Positions 8,671-17,803 of a stretch of DNA of 64,000 nt are shown one piece after another (the first letter of the stretch is position 1; every line of letters begins with the position of its first letter). Where the stretch lies: the NCBI GenBank assembly GCA_000378025.1, contig KB899087.1:4397501-4461500 (forward strand), written 5' to 3'. The translations under genes were made by a program, and so were the position numbers. The DNA is from Xanthobacteraceae bacterium 501b. Lineage in GTDB: Bacteria > Pseudomonadota > Alphaproteobacteria > Rhizobiales > Xanthobacteraceae. The notes under the pieces are model-generated. The model did not search any database. It saw only the letters and a program-made list of their open reading frames with translations, and had not been told where the DNA came from.

Positions 8671-9096
8671 ATGAACAGCGCGCCCCCTCTCCGCATGCTT
8701 TCCTCGCCCCGGTCGCAACAGGCGCCATCCGGCGAAGGCCTGCCGGGCCGCGACGCCGGACGCGACCACGCGCGGCACTGCGCGGCGGTCGGGGTGTTCG
8801 GCTTCGCCATCCTGTCGGCGATCAGCGTCGGGGTGGCGGCCTATGTGTTCCGGGCCGGCGAGCCTGCCGCACCGCCCAGCACGCCCTTCGCGCTGCAGGC
8901 GGATGGCTTCCCCACCATGGGCGTCGCCGCCGACATGCCGACGCTGCGGGCGCCGCTGGCCGGCGATGACGGTGTCAGCATCACCGTGTTCGACGGCGCC
9001 ACCGGACGCAGCCAGGTGATGGCGGGCCCCGGCGCGCTCGACACCGCCACGGCGGCGCCTGTCGCCGGCGAGAGTGAGACCGCGTTAACCCCGTGA
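8671..9096 (+). CDS. Short single-pass membrane protein of unknown function
   Basis: 141 residues with one transmembrane helix at about 35-60 (FGFAILSAISVGVAAYVF), then about 80 residues of Ala/Pro-rich, acidic periplasmic sequence containing ITVFDGATGRSQVMAGPG. ATG 8671 is chosen because AAAGG lies six bases upstream and an intrinsic terminator lies before it. In many Rhizobiales the gene between ctpA and rppH encodes a longer divergent polysaccharide deacetylase with a similar N-terminal anchor. The catalytic domain is absent here, so this could be a shortened relic or an unrelated small protein. No downstream frame contains the missing domain. Confidence 0.55.
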   Translation: MNSAPPLRMLSSPRSQQAPSGEGLPGRDAGRDHARHCAAVGVFGFAILSAISVGVAAYVFRAGEPAAPPSTPFALQADGFPTMGVAADMPTLRAPLAGDDGVSITVFDGATGRSQVMAGPGALDTATAAPVAGESETALTP

Positions 9097-9168
9097 CCAC
9101 ACGGGCCGGCGCGACCCCTACGCGCCGCCCGGCTCCTCGCCTATGCTACCGCCCGGTACGTGCGCCCA

Positions 9169-9268
9169 GAGCGCCTTCCGGTGACGCCGGTTCATCGGAA
9201 GTGCTCCAGGTTTTTGTTCTACGCATTTTCTTCACGCGAACCGGAACCCACTTCGCTCGAAAATGCTC
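9169..9268. repeat. Mosaic intergenic repeat, copy 1
   Basis: First of three copies in this window (others at 22587 and 48587). It has an imperfect hairpin (about 9169-9208) followed by a linker containing TTTTTGTTCTACGC and a highly conserved tail at 9228-9268 that begins TTCTTCACGCGAACCGG. The element ends 20 bases before the rppH start, so it will be in the leader of that mRNA if transcription starts upstream. Confidence 0.75.
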
Positions 9269-9288
9269 ACAGGTCCTGCGGTGGCTTC

Positions 9289-9801
9289 ATGATTCCCTTC
9301 GACCAGCTTCCCTATCGCCCCTGCGTCGGGGTGGTGCTCGTCAACCGCGACGGTCTGGTCTTTCTCGGCGAGCGCCGGGGCGGGCCCGAGCAGGTGGACG
9401 CGCAGCATTCCTGGCAGATGCCGCAGGGCGGAATCGACGAGGGCGAGAGCCCGGAAGAGGCGGCGCTGCGCGAGCTTTACGAGGAGACCAACGTCTCCTC
9501 GGTCGAGCCGCTCGCCATGGCTTCGGAATGGTTCGCCTATGACCTGCCGGAGCCGCTGGCGCGGCAGGCCTGGAAGGGGCGCTTTCGCGGGCAGACGCAG
9601 AAGTGGATCGCCCTGCGCTTCACCGGCACGGAGGACGAGATCGACGTGCTCCATCCGGGTGGAGGGAAGCACAAGCCGGAATTCGTCGCCTGGCGCTGGG
9701 AGCGGCTGGAGCGCACGCCGGGGCTGATCGTCCCGTTCAAGCGCCCGGTCTATGAGCGGGTTGCGCGCGAATTCCAGCCGGTGGTGGCGCCGGCGCAATA
9801 G
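9289..9801 (+). CDS. rppH: RNA pyrophosphohydrolase (RppH), Nudix family
   Basis: RppH removes pyrophosphate from 5' triphosphorylated mRNA and so starts 5'-end-dependent decay; alphaproteobacterial members were also named invasion protein A or diadenosine polyphosphate hydrolase. The 170-residue product begins [23 protein letters not shown]. It carries an intact Nudix box ([20 protein letters not shown], with Gly, Glu, and the RELYEE metal ligands), and continues with [10 protein letters not shown] and [13 protein letters not shown], typical of the RppH subgroup. ATG 9289 matches family starts; the frame is open to 9160 but passes through a repeat element. It is separated from ctpA by a terminator and a small membrane protein gene. 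Confidence 0.93.
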   Translation: MIPFDQLPYRPCVGVVLVNRDGLVFLGERRGGPEQVDAQHSWQMPQGGIDEGESPEEAALRELYEETNVSSVEPLAMASEWFAYDLPEPLARQAWKGRFRGQTQKWIALRFTGTEDEIDVLHPGGGKHKPEFVAWRWERLERTPGLIVPFKRPVYERVAREFQPVVAPAQ

Positions 9802-9847
9802 CCGCCGGGCGCGCCGGGCCGGAACTTCCGGTGCCGGACGCCGATGC

Positions 9848-9909
9848 GAACGAACGTTCGTTCTTGACTCGATTTCCCTGCGTGACTAAATGCGAACGAA
9901 CGTTCGCTC
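9848..9909 (+). promoter_or_regulatory. Sigma70-type promoter bracketed by two TetR-type operators
   Basis: A -35 TTGACT (9864-9869), 17-bp spacer and -10 TAAATG (9887-9892) form a good promoter. Immediately upstream is the perfect 16-bp palindrome GAACGAACGTTCGTTC (9848-9863). Immediately downstream is GAACGAACGTTCGCTC (9894-9909), the same palindrome with one asymmetric pair. Their centres are 46 bp apart. The layout predicts tight autorepression of the TetR-RND efflux operon by the product of the first gene. Confidence 0.8.
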
Positions 9910-9925
9910 CCGTGATGGAAGGTGC

Positions 9926-10672
9926 ATGAACACCCACGCTCCCCGCCTCCCCGTGGCCGATGCCGGTGCCAAACCCGGTACGAAGCTTGGAGCGAAGCCT
10001 GGCGCGAAGCCGGCCGCCCGCCCGGATTCCGCCGCCGCGCCCAACGCCGCGCCGGTGGAGAAGCTGCGCCGCGACCCGCGCCGGCGGGTGCTGGACGCGG
10101 CCATTGCCTGCTTCACCCGCGCCGGCTTCCACGGTACCTCCATGCAGCAGATCTGCACCGAGGCCGGGATGAGCCCGGGCGCGCTCTACCGCTATTTCCC
10201 CTCCAAGGAATCGATCATCGTCGCCATTGTCGACGAGGAGCGGGCGGTGCGCATGAGCTGCCTGGAGCTGCTGGACAGCGCGCCGGGCTTTGTCGAGGGG
10301 CTGGCCCGCATGGGGCAGGCGCTATTTTCCGGCGAGACGCCGATGGTGACACTGGCGCTCGGGCCGGAGATCTATGCCGAGGCGGCGCGCAACCCGGCGC
10401 TGAAGCCGACCTTCGACGCGGTCGAGGACGAGATGAACGCGGCGATCCGTGCCCATCTCGTCGCCGCCCAGGCGCGCGGCGAGATCGACCCTTCGCTCGA
10501 TCCCGACGTGGTGATGGTGATGATCAACGCCATCGGCGACGGGCTGGTGCTGCGCCAGAGCTTCGAGCCCGACCTTTCGCTCGTCCAGATGATGCCGGCG
10601 CTGGCCGGCCTGATCGCCCGCATGCTGGCGCCCGCTGCGGCGCCGAGCCTTTCACCGGACCGCACATCATGA
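9926..10672 (+). CDS. TetR/AcrR family transcriptional regulator
   Basis: 248 residues. An Ala/Pro/Lys-rich tail of about 45 residues precedes the TetR DNA-binding domain: RRRVLDAAIACFTRAGFHGTSMQQICTEAGMSPGALYRYFPSKESII split over residues about 48-95, with the helix-turn-helix in the QQICTEAGMSPGALYRYF portion. The rest is a ligand-binding all-helical domain. ATG 9926 is chosen because GGAAGG lies five bases upstream; an earlier ATG at 9890 falls inside the operator and promoter. Its stop overlaps the start of the adaptor gene (ATGA), so regulator and pump form one operon. It most likely represses its own operon through the two GAACGAACGTTC palindromes and is released by a pump substrate. 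Confidence 0.9.
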   Translation: MNTHAPRLPVADAGAKPGTKLGAKPGAKPAARPDSAAAPNAAPVEKLRRDPRRRVLDAAIACFTRAGFHGTSMQQICTEAGMSPGALYRYFPSKESIIVAIVDEERAVRMSCLELLDSAPGFVEGLARMGQALFSGETPMVTLALGPEIYAEAARNPALKPTFDAVEDEMNAAIRAHLVAAQARGEIDPSLDPDVVMVMINAIGDGLVLRQSFEPDLSLVQMMPALAGLIARMLAPAAAPSLSPDRTS

Positions 10673-11931
10673 CCGTCAAGCCGGCCTCCTTTCGCGGGCG
10701 TATCGCGCTCGCGCTCACCATGACCGCCGTGGTCGTCGGCCTTGCCGGCTATGCCTTCCGCGACCGGATCGCCGCCGGGCTGAGCCTTTCCGAGCCGGCC
10801 CAGGCCGAAGTGGCCACGCCGGCGCCGAACGAGGTCAAGGGCATCACCATCTCCGTGGTGCCGGCCACCGTGCGCGAGGTGGTGGAGCGGCTGCCCGTCA
10901 CCGGCACGCTGGTGGCGCGCGAGGAGATCATGGTCGGCCCGCAGATCGACGGCTTCCAGATCACCGACATCCTGGTGGAGGAAGGCGACCGGGTCGAGCA
11001 GGGCCAGGTGATGGCGCGCCTCTCGCGCGACATGCTGGAGACGCTGCTCGCCCAGAACACCGCCAACGCCGCCAAGGCGCAGGCCGCCATCGCCCAGCAG
11101 AAGGCGCAGCTGCAGCAGATGCTGGCGCAGCTGACCGAGGCGGATGCCGCTGTCGAGCGCGCCCGCACCCTGATCAAGACCGGCGCCACCTCGCAGGAAG
11201 TGCTGGACCAGCGCGAGCGCGGGGTGAAGGTGTCCACCGCCCAGGTGACGGCGGCGGAGGAAATGGTGACGGCCGCCGAGGCCGAGGCGGCCCAGATCAA
11301 GGCCACGCGCGACGAGATCGAGGTGCGGCTCGCCCGCACCGAGATCAAGGCGCCGCAGGCCGGCATCGTCTCGGCCCGCTCGGCCCGCGTCGGCGCCATC
11401 GTGCTCTCGGCCAATAGCGAGCCGCTGTTCCGCATCGTCAAGGATGGCGCCATCGATCTCGACGCCGAAGTGCCGGAATCGGCGCTGCCGCGGGTGACGC
11501 CGGGCCTCAAGGTCGCGGTGCTGCCGGCGGGCTTCGACACGCCGCTGGACGGCACGGTGCGCCTGGTCGGCGCCAAGGTCGATGTCGCCACGCGCCTCGC
11601 CCGTGTCGCGGTGGCGCTGCCGGACGACCCGCGCCTGCGCCCGGGCGCCTATGGCCGGGGCGTGATTGAGATCGCCCGCCACCAGGGCGTGGCGCTGCCG
11701 CAATCGGCGGTGCAGTTCGCCGCCGATGGCATTTTCGTGCTCGTGGTCGAGGGTGACACGGTGCGCCGCCGCCCGGTGAAGATCGGGCTGCAGGGCGATG
11801 GCGTGGTGGAAATCACCGAAGGGGTGCGCGAGGGCGAGAGCGTCGTCGCCCGCGCCGGCGGCTTCCTGCGCGATGGCGACCGGGTGAACCCGGTGCCGCT
11901 GGCCGCCGACCCGGCCAAGGGAGGCGTCTGA
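10669..11931 (+). CDS. RND efflux periplasmic adaptor (HlyD/MFP family)
   Basis: 420 residues, membrane fusion protein linking an inner-membrane RND pump to an outer-membrane channel. An N-terminal membrane anchor (IALALTMTAVVVGLAGYAF) is followed by the barrel-sandwich half-motif (VGPQIDGFQITDILVEEGDRVEQGQVMARL). Then come a coiled-coil hairpin at about 125-220 (AKAQAAIAQQKAQLQQML...), the second lipoyl half (RTEIKAPQAGIVSARSARVGAIV) and beta-barrel and membrane-proximal domains. The start overlaps the TetR stop by four bases, and the stop overlaps the RND start (TGATG). There is no outer-membrane channel gene next to it, so a TolC-type protein encoded elsewhere must be recruited. Confidence 0.93.
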   Translation: MTVKPASFRGRIALALTMTAVVVGLAGYAFRDRIAAGLSLSEPAQAEVATPAPNEVKGITISVVPATVREVVERLPVTGTLVAREEIMVGPQIDGFQITDILVEEGDRVEQGQVMARLSRDMLETLLAQNTANAAKAQAAIAQQKAQLQQMLAQLTEADAAVERARTLIKTGATSQEVLDQRERGVKVSTAQVTAAEEMVTAAEAEAAQIKATRDEIEVRLARTEIKAPQAGIVSARSARVGAIVLSANSEPLFRIVKDGAIDLDAEVPESALPRVTPGLKVAVLPAGFDTPLDGTVRLVGAKVDVATRLARVAVALPDDPRLRPGAYGRGVIEIARHQGVALPQSAVQFAADGIFVLVVEGDTVRRRPVKIGLQGDGVVEITEGVREGESVVARAGGFLRDGDRVNPVPLAADPAKGGV

Positions 11932-14900
11932 TGGCTCTCAACGTCTCCGCCTGGGCCATCCGCAAGCCGGTGCCCTCCATCGTGCTGTTCGTGGTGCTGA
12001 CCGCGATCGGCCTCTATACGTTCGACCGGCTGCCGATCACCCGCATGCCGAATATCGATGTGCCGATCGTCTCCGTCGCCATCACCCAGCCCGGCGCCGC
12101 GCCGAGCGAGCTTGAATCGCAAGTTACCAAGATCGTCGAGACCTCGATCGCGGGCGTGCAGGGGGTGAAGCACATCTCCTCCACCATCACCGAGGGCTCG
12201 TCCGTCACCGTGGTCGAGTTCCAGCTGGAGACGCAGGTCGACCGCGCCGTGAACGATGTGCGCGACGCGGTGACCAAGGTCCGCACCGATCTGCCGCAGG
12301 ATATCGAGGAACCGCTGGTCCAGCGCGTCGATGTCGAAGGCATGGCCATCGTCACCTATGCCGCCTCCGCCCCGGCGATGACGCCGGAGGAACTGTCCTG
12401 GTTCGTCGACGACACGCTGGTGCGGGCGCTGCAGGGCGTGCGCGGCGTCGCGCAGGTGAAGCGCGAGGGCGGCGTCGAGCGCGAGATCCGCATCTCGCTC
12501 GACCCCGACAAGCTGGCGGCGCTGGGCGTGACGGCGGCGGATGTGAACCGCCAGCTCGCCGCCACCAATGTCGACCTCGCCGGCGGGCGCGGCGAGATCG
12601 GCACGCAGGAGCAATCCGTCCGCACGCTCGGCGGCGCCAACACGGTGGCCGACCTCGCCGAGACCCGCATCGCCCTTCCCGGCGGGCGCCATGTGCGCCT
12701 GGCCGATCTCGGCACCGTCACCGACGGGGCGGCCGAACCGCGCATCTTCGCCCGGCTCGACGGCATGCCCGTCGTGGCCTTCGGCGTCTACCGCGCCAAG
12801 GGCTTTTCCGACGTGGTGGTGGCCGAGAGCACGGCGCAGGCGCTGCGCGACCTTGAGAAGCGCCATCCCGACGTCTCGATCACGCTGATCGATTCGACGG
12901 TGAAATACACCGAGGCGGACTACACCTCCGCCATGCACACGCTGATCGAGGGCGCGGTGCTGGCGGTGATCGTGGTGATGCTGTTCCTGCGCGACTGGCG
13001 CGCCACCATCATCACCGCGACGGCGATTCCGCTGTCCATCCTGCCCACCTTCTGGGTGATGGACATGCTCGGCTTCTCGCTGAACGGGGTGAGCCTGCTC
13101 GCGGTGACGCTCGTCACCGGCATTCTGGTCGACGACGCCATCGTCGAGATTGAGAACATCGTGCGCCATATGCGGATGGGCAAATCGGCCTATCGCGCCG
13201 CCATCGACGCCGCCGACGAAATCGGCCTCGCCGTGGTGGCGACCACGCTGACCATCGTCGCGGTGTTCCTGCCGGTCAGCTTCATGGGCGGCATTGCCGG
13301 CCAGTACTTCCGCCAGTTCGGCATCACGGTGGCGGTGGCGGTGCTGTTCTCGCTGCTGGTGGCGCGGCTGCTGACGCCGATGCTCGCGGCCTATTTCATG
13401 CGCGATCTCGGCCACCGCGAAAAGCCGGATGGCTGGTTGAAGCGCGCCTATGTCGCGCTGCTGCTGCGCTCGATCCGCTACCGCTTCCTCACCGTGGCGG
13501 CGGGCATCGTGCTGTTCATCGGCTCGATGTGGCTCTCGACCCTGCTGCCCTCCGGCTTCATTCCCAATGCCGACGTGTCGCGCTCGGTGCTGGCGCTGGA
13601 ACTGCCGCCGGGGGCGACGCTGGAATCCACCCGCGAGGCGGTGGACGAGATCACCGGGCTGCTGAAGGCCCAGCCCGAGGTGGCCAGCGTCTTCGCCACC
13701 GCCGGCTCGGGCTCGGCCGGGGACTCGGTCAGCAGCGGCGGCGAGGTCCGCAAGGCGACGATCATCGTCAACCTGGTCCCGCGCAGCGACCGCGCGGCGA
13801 CGCAGAAAGAGTTCGAGATGCGCCTGCGCGAGGAGATCGCGCGCCTTCCCGACCTGCGCTTCAATTTCGGCGCCTCGGGCGGGGCCGGCCCCGGCGGGCG
13901 CGAATTCACCGTCATTCTGTCCGGCTCGGACGGCGCGCTGGTGGAGGCCAAGGCGCTGGAGCTGGAACGCGAGATCCGCGACAAGGTGAAGGGGCTCTCC
14001 AACGTGCAGACCTCGGCGGCGCTGGAGCGGCCGGAACTGCGCGTGGTGCCCAAGCTGGCGGAAGCGGCGGAAATGGGCGTGTCGGTGGCTGATATCGCCG
14101 AGACGGTGCGGATCGCCACGCTGGGCGACGTCTCGCAGAACCTCGCCAAATTCTCCGCCGGCGACCGGCAGATCCCGATCCGGGTGCAGCTCGACGAGAA
14201 GGCGCGCGCCGACCTCTCCACCTTCGAGACGCTGAAGGTGCGGACGGCGGCCGGTGCCTCGGTGCCGCTGCTCTCGGTGGCCGACATCTCCTTCGGCACC
14301 GGCCCTTCCAGCCTCAACCGCTATGACCGCGCCCGCCGGGTCGCCATCGAGGCGGACCTTGCCGGCGAGACCCAGCTCGGCGAGGCGCTGGCGGAAGTCT
14401 ATGCCCTGCCAGGGGCGAAGAGCCTGCCGGCCAGCGTGGTGCTGAAGGAAACCGGCGATGCCGAGATCATGGCCGAAGTGTTCGGCGGTTTCGCCACCGC
14501 CATGGCCGCGGGCGTGATGATGGTGCTGGCGGTGCTGGTGCTGCTGTTCGCCAATGTGCTGCAGCCGATCACCATCCTGATCGCCCTGCCGCTGTCGGTG
14601 GGCGGCGCCTTCATCGCGCTGCTCGTTACCCACAACGCCATGACGCTGCCTGTGGTGATCGGCTTCCTGATGCTGATGGGCATCGTGACCAAGAACACCA
14701 TCCTGCTGGTCGATTTCGCCATCGAGGCGGTGCATGCCGGCGTCGACCGCACCACGGCGCTGATCGACGCCGGCCGCAAGCGCGCCCAGCCCATCGTCAT
14801 GACCACCATCGCCATGGTGGCGGGCATGATGCCTTCGGCACTTGGGCTGGGCGAGGGCGGCACGTTCCGCGCGCCGATGGCGATCGCTGTCATCGGAGGG

Positions 14901-15116
14901 CTGATCGCCTCCACCGTGCTCTCGCTGGTGTTCGTGCCGGCGGTGTTCACGCTGATGGACGATCTCGGCCGGCTGATGGCGCGGATCTTCGGCCGCTTCA
15001 TCGGCGCCCGCGACGAGGAGGACGCGCACCACGCCGACCCGATGGTGCGCCCGGGGCTGCACGCCGTCGATGCCGGCCCGCATTCGACGCCGCGCCCGCC
15101 GATGGCGGCGGAGTAA
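11931..15116 (+). CDS. RND family efflux permease (AcrB/HAE1-like)
   Basis: 1061 residues, the usual size for a hydrophobic/amphiphilic efflux RND transporter powered by proton influx. It begins [25 protein letters not shown], then a periplasmic domain ([17 protein letters not shown]), then the TM2-6 block with the proton-relay motif [18 protein letters not shown] in TM4 at about residue 395-412. A second repeat includes TM8-12 ([23 protein letters not shown]). ATG overlaps the adaptor stop by one base. The C-terminal tail is hydrophilic. The sequence resembles the MdtB/CzcA-distant HAE1 class rather than metal RND pumps; the substrate is unknown. Confidence 0.94.
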   Translation: MALNVSAWAIRKPVPSIVLFVVLTAIGLYTFDRLPITRMPNIDVPIVSVAITQPGAAPSELESQVTKIVETSIAGVQGVKHISSTITEGSSVTVVEFQLETQVDRAVNDVRDAVTKVRTDLPQDIEEPLVQRVDVEGMAIVTYAASAPAMTPEELSWFVDDTLVRALQGVRGVAQVKREGGVEREIRISLDPDKLAALGVTAADVNRQLAATNVDLAGGRGEIGTQEQSVRTLGGANTVADLAETRIALPGGRHVRLADLGTVTDGAAEPRIFARLDGMPVVAFGVYRAKGFSDVVVAESTAQALRDLEKRHPDVSITLIDSTVKYTEADYTSAMHTLIEGAVLAVIVVMLFLRDWRATIITATAIPLSILPTFWVMDMLGFSLNGVSLLAVTLVTGILVDDAIVEIENIVRHMRMGKSAYRAAIDAADEIGLAVVATTLTIVAVFLPVSFMGGIAGQYFRQFGITVAVAVLFSLLVARLLTPMLAAYFMRDLGHREKPDGWLKRAYVALLLRSIRYRFLTVAAGIVLFIGSMWLSTLLPSGFIPNADVSRSVLALELPPGATLESTREAVDEITGLLKAQPEVASVFATAGSGSAGDSVSSGGEVRKATIIVNLVPRSDRAATQKEFEMRLREEIARLPDLRFNFGASGGAGPGGREFTVILSGSDGALVEAKALELEREIRDKVKGLSNVQTSAALERPELRVVPKLAEAAEMGVSVADIAETVRIATLGDVSQNLAKFSAGDRQIPIRVQLDEKARADLSTFETLKVRTAAGASVPLLSVADISFGTGPSSLNRYDRARRVAIEADLAGETQLGEALAEVYALPGAKSLPASVVLKETGDAEIMAEVFGGFATAMAAGVMMVLAVLVLLFANVLQPITILIALPLSVGGAFIALLVTHNAMTLPVVIGFLMLMGIVTKNTILLVDFAIEAVHAGVDRTTALIDAGRKRAQPIVMTTIAMVAGMMPSALGLGEGGTFRAPMAIAVIGGLIASTVLSLVFVPAVFTLMDDLGRLMARIFGRFIGARDEEDAHHADPMVRPGLHAVDAGPHSTPRPPMAAE

Positions 15117-15148
15117 AAGGCGTCCGGCTGTCCCGCATCCCCAGTGGC

Positions 15149-15176
15149 AAGGGTGAGTGGGAAAGGGTGAGTGGGA
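15149..15176. repeat. Two exact 14-bp tandem copies
   Basis: AAGGGTGAGTGGGA occurs twice back to back at 15149-15162 and 15163-15176, in the non-coding DNA after the RND gene. No function is evident; it marks the left edge of the REP-like cluster that follows. Confidence 0.7.
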
Positions 15177-15199
15177 TCAGCCAGGAGTGTTGTGCTGGG

Positions 15200-15389
15200 T
15201 CCCGGATCGGCGGTGCGCTGCGCGCAGCTTGTCCGGGAAACGAGCGGAACTGGTCTCTCGGAGGCGGCGCGCTCCCCGTGACACCGGGGAGGACGTCGTG
15301 GATCCCCGGGCCAGGCCCGGGGATGACGGTGATCGCCTTGTCCGCGCCTTGAGCCCCAACAACGTCATGGCCGGGCTTGGCCCGGCCAT
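15200..15389. repeat. Cluster of three REP-like palindromes (intergenic 15117-15422)
   Basis: Three palindromic units fill the 306-bp gap between the RND gene and the LON-domain gene. TCCCGGA at 15200 pairs with TCCGGGA at 15232. ATCCCCGGGCC at 15302 pairs with its complement ending at 15324. ATGGCCGGGC at 15367 pairs with GCCCGGCCAT ending at 15389. Similar units recur at 21443, 38524, 38649 and 49889. They lie downstream of genes or between convergent genes, as REP elements do. Confidence 0.65.
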
Positions 15390-15422
15390 CCACGTCTTTT
15401 CGTGGAAAGGCGCGCCCGCCCG

Positions 15423-16100
15423 CTATTGCAGCGTGCCGTCGCCCTCGCCGCCAGTGCGGGCCATGGTCATCTGGGTAACGGCGATCAGCATCTCGGCGCG
15501 CGAAGCGAGGCTGGGGGCTTCCAGCAGCGCCTGCTTCTCGCGCGGGCCGAAGGGCGCCATCATGGCGAGCGCGTTGACCAGCGCCTCGTTCGGCGCGTCC
15601 TTGATGCTCTTCCAGTCCGCTTCCAGCCGGTTGGCGTCGAGATAATCGGCCAGCGTGCGCAACAGCGTGCCGCGATCCACCGCCTCGGCGCCGGCATTGG
15701 GGGTGAAATCGGCGCGGAAGGGCTCGTAATCGACCTTGGCCTGCCGGAAGGGCGTGCCGGAATCGACCTCCGCCACCACCTTGAACCGGGCAATGCCGCT
15801 CAAATTCAGCAGATAGCGCCCGTCGCCGCTCTCGGCGATCTCGGTGATGCGGCCGACGCAGCCGACAGCGACGATGTCAGGCGCGCCGGGCACGGCGAGG
15901 GCCGGCTGCTCCGGCGCGGTCTGGATCATGCCGATCAGCCGGTTGCCGGCCAAAGCGGCATCGATCATCGCGACATAGCGCGGCTCGAACACGTTGAGCG
16001 GCAGCTGGCAGCGCGGCAGCAGCAGCGCGCCCTCCAGCGGGAAGAGCGGGATGATGGGCGCCAGCTCGGACGGGTCGGTATAGGGTTTGTTGATCGCCAT
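15423..16100 (-). CDS. LON substrate-binding (N-terminal) domain protein
   Basis: 225 residues made of a single Lon N-terminal domain (PUA-like fold) with no ATPase or protease part. The recognisable start is APIIPLFPLEGALLLPRCQLPLNVFEPRYVAMIDAAL, split here around residue 12-48, followed by NRLIGMIQ and GCVGRITEIAE. Function is unknown; such proteins may recognise unfolded substrates. ATG 16100 has AAGGA six bases upstream. It lies 74 bases downstream of a CnoX-like thioredoxin gene, an order I recall as common in Rhizobiales, so a shared role in protein quality control is plausible. Confidence 0.88.
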   Translation of the reverse strand: MAINKPYTDPSELAPIIPLFPLEGALLLPRCQLPLNVFEPRYVAMIDAALAGNRLIGMIQTAPEQPALAVPGAPDIVAVGCVGRITEIAESGDGRYLLNLSGIARFKVVAEVDSGTPFRQAKVDYEPFRADFTPNAGAEAVDRGTLLRTLADYLDANRLEADWKSIKDAPNEALVNALAMMAPFGPREKQALLEAPSLASRAEMLIAVTQMTMARTGGEGDGTLQ

Positions 16101-16174
16101 TACGTTCCTTGCGCGACTTTTGGCGCGATGTCTGGCGCGACTCTCGGCGGTGGCGGGGGGCACCCCCGCCGGCG

Positions 16175-17101
16175 TCAGGCGAAGAGCAGGGAGGACAGGC
16201 GGCGGCGACCGGCGAGGGTGTGCTCGTCGGTCGGCCCCCAGGCCTCGAAGAACTGCACCAGCTGCTTGCGCGCGCCGTCCTCGTTCCAGGCGCGGTCCTT
16301 GCGGACGATGGACAGAAGATGGTCGACCGCCTCCTCGCGCTTGCCACGGGCGCTGAGCGCCACGGCGAGATCGAAGCGGGCCTGATGGTCGAGCGGGTTG
16401 GCGGCGACCTTGGCCTCCAGCTCCTTCACGTCGCCCAGAGCGGCGGCGGCTTCCTCCAGGTCGATCGCTGCGCGGACAGCGGCGAGGGCGCTGTCATTGG
16501 CGGCCGCCTCGGGCGCCAGAGCGAGGGTGGCCCGCGCCTGTTCGAGATTGCCGGCGGCCAGCTCGGTGCGGGCGAGGCCGGCAATGGCGGCGAGATTTTC
16601 CGGCTCCTCGCCCAGCACGGCGGCGAAGATTTCCGCCGCGCCGACAAGATCGCCCTCGGCAAGGGCCGCCTCGCCGCTGGCGAGGATGTCGGCGATGTCG
16701 TTGCCGCCGCCCGAGGCCGCGACGAGCTTGTCGACCAGCGCCTTGATCTGCGCCTCCGGCTGCGCGCCCATGAAGCCGTCGACCGGCTGGCCGTTGACGA
16801 AGGCATAGACGGTGGGCAGCGACTGGATGCCGAGCTGCTGGGCGACGGCGGGGTGCTCGTCGGTATTCATCTTGGCGAGGCGGACCTTGCCCTTGGCCGC
16901 GCGCACCACCTTCTCGATGATAGGGGTCAGCTGGCGGCACGGGCCGCACCAGGGGGCCCAGAAATCGACCAGCACCGGGCGCAGGCGCGATTCCTCGACC
17001 ACGTCCTTCATGAAGCTCTTGGTGGTGACGTCCATCACCACATCGTCGCCGCCCGGCGCGTCGCCCTTGCCGGCGGGGGAGGAGGGCTGGTTCAGCAACA
17101 T
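16175..17101 (-). CDS. Thioredoxin-TPR protein, CnoX/YbbN-like co-chaperone
   Basis: 308 residues: thioredoxin domain at about 25-135 with an intact WCGPC active site (FWAPWCGPCRQLTPII), followed by a TPR-like helical C-terminal region (about 140-308). This is the CnoX/YbbN architecture. E. coli CnoX lacks the redox pair and acts as a holdase; here both cysteines are present, so thiol-disulfide activity is also possible. It would protect substrates from over-oxidation and hand them to GroEL or DnaK. ATG 17101 has GAGGA eight bases upstream. The next gene on the same strand is the LON-domain protein. Confidence 0.9.
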   Translation of the reverse strand: MLLNQPSSPAGKGDAPGGDDVVMDVTTKSFMKDVVEESRLRPVLVDFWAPWCGPCRQLTPIIEKVVRAAKGKVRLAKMNTDEHPAVAQQLGIQSLPTVYAFVNGQPVDGFMGAQPEAQIKALVDKLVAASGGGNDIADILASGEAALAEGDLVGAAEIFAAVLGEEPENLAAIAGLARTELAAGNLEQARATLALAPEAAANDSALAAVRAAIDLEEAAAALGDVKELEAKVAANPLDHQARFDLAVALSARGKREEAVDHLLSIVRKDRAWNEDGARKQLVQFFEAWGPTDEHTLAGRRRLSSLLFA

Positions 17102-17172
17102 GGGTCGTCCTCGCAATAGGGCTGTGCTCGGCGTCTAAAATGGTCTGCCGCGCCGCGAATGCAACGGGGCGT

Positions 17173-17706
17173 TCAGCTCTCGGCGGTGGCGGGCTCCCCC
17201 GCCTCGCTGCGGCGGGGTACCGCCAGCACCAGCGGCTCATGCCCGGTGGCGCGCAGGAAGCGGACGAGGTCGGCGCTGGCAAGGGTGGTGGTGGCGGTGT
17301 TGACCAGCGGGTGGCAGTTGATCGCCTCATGCGCCATCAGCTCGGCGTCGAGCACGACGGTGACGCGGCCCTGCGTATCATTGACCGGGCCGAAGGCGGT
17401 GACGGCGCCGGGCTTCACGCCCAGCACCTCTTCCAGCAGCTCGGCGCTGCCGAAGGAAAGCTTGCTCGCCGCGCCCAGCGGTACGTGCAGATTCTTGAGG
17501 TCGACCCGTGTCTCCTCCTCAACCACGACGAGGAACAGGTTCCCCTTCTTGTCCTTCAGGAACAGGTTCTTGGTGTGGCCGCCGGCGATGTCGCCGCGCA
17601 GCGCCTGCGAATCCTCCACCGTGAACAGCGGCGGATGCTCGACCGTGCGGGTGGGAATCCCCAGTTCGGCGAGCCGGGCGAGGAGTTCGTCGCGGGAGAG
17701 GGGCAT
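17173..17706 (-). CDS. Prolyl-tRNA editing protein (ProX/YbaK-like deacylase)
   Basis: 177 residues of the YbaK/ProX superfamily, free-standing deacylases that hydrolyse mischarged alanyl- or cysteinyl-tRNA(Pro). Signature blocks include FTVEDSQALRGDIAGGHTKNLFLKDKKG, read in two parts near residue 28-55, whose Lys in GGHTKNLF is the conserved functional lysine, and then GSAELLEEVLGVKPGAVTAFG and CHPLVNTATTTLASADLVRFL. The sequence is closest to the ProXp-ala (PrdX-like) group, but separating it from other ProX groups would need an alignment. The start has no obvious ribosome binding site. It is upstream of and codirectional with the CnoX-like gene, 71 bases away. Confidence 0.88.
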   Translation of the reverse strand: MPLSRDELLARLAELGIPTRTVEHPPLFTVEDSQALRGDIAGGHTKNLFLKDKKGNLFLVVVEEETRVDLKNLHVPLGAASKLSFGSAELLEEVLGVKPGAVTAFGPVNDTQGRVTVVLDAELMAHEAINCHPLVNTATTTLASADLVRFLRATGHEPLVLAVPRRSEAGEPATAES

Positions 17707-17803
17707 GGCGGTGATCCGGCCTGGAAAAGCTGCGGCGTTTTAATGCCGGGCAGGGAGGAGAGGCAAGGGTGGGGGCGGGCGCCGCGGCCGCCTTGCTGTG
17801 GCG

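Noticed and set aside
11649-15083. Very long minus-strand open frame (over 1100 codons) opposite the RND permease
   Set aside because: It is the antisense of a clear RND gene with high GC third positions; its translation is His/Arg/Asp-rich low-complexity sequence with no domain.
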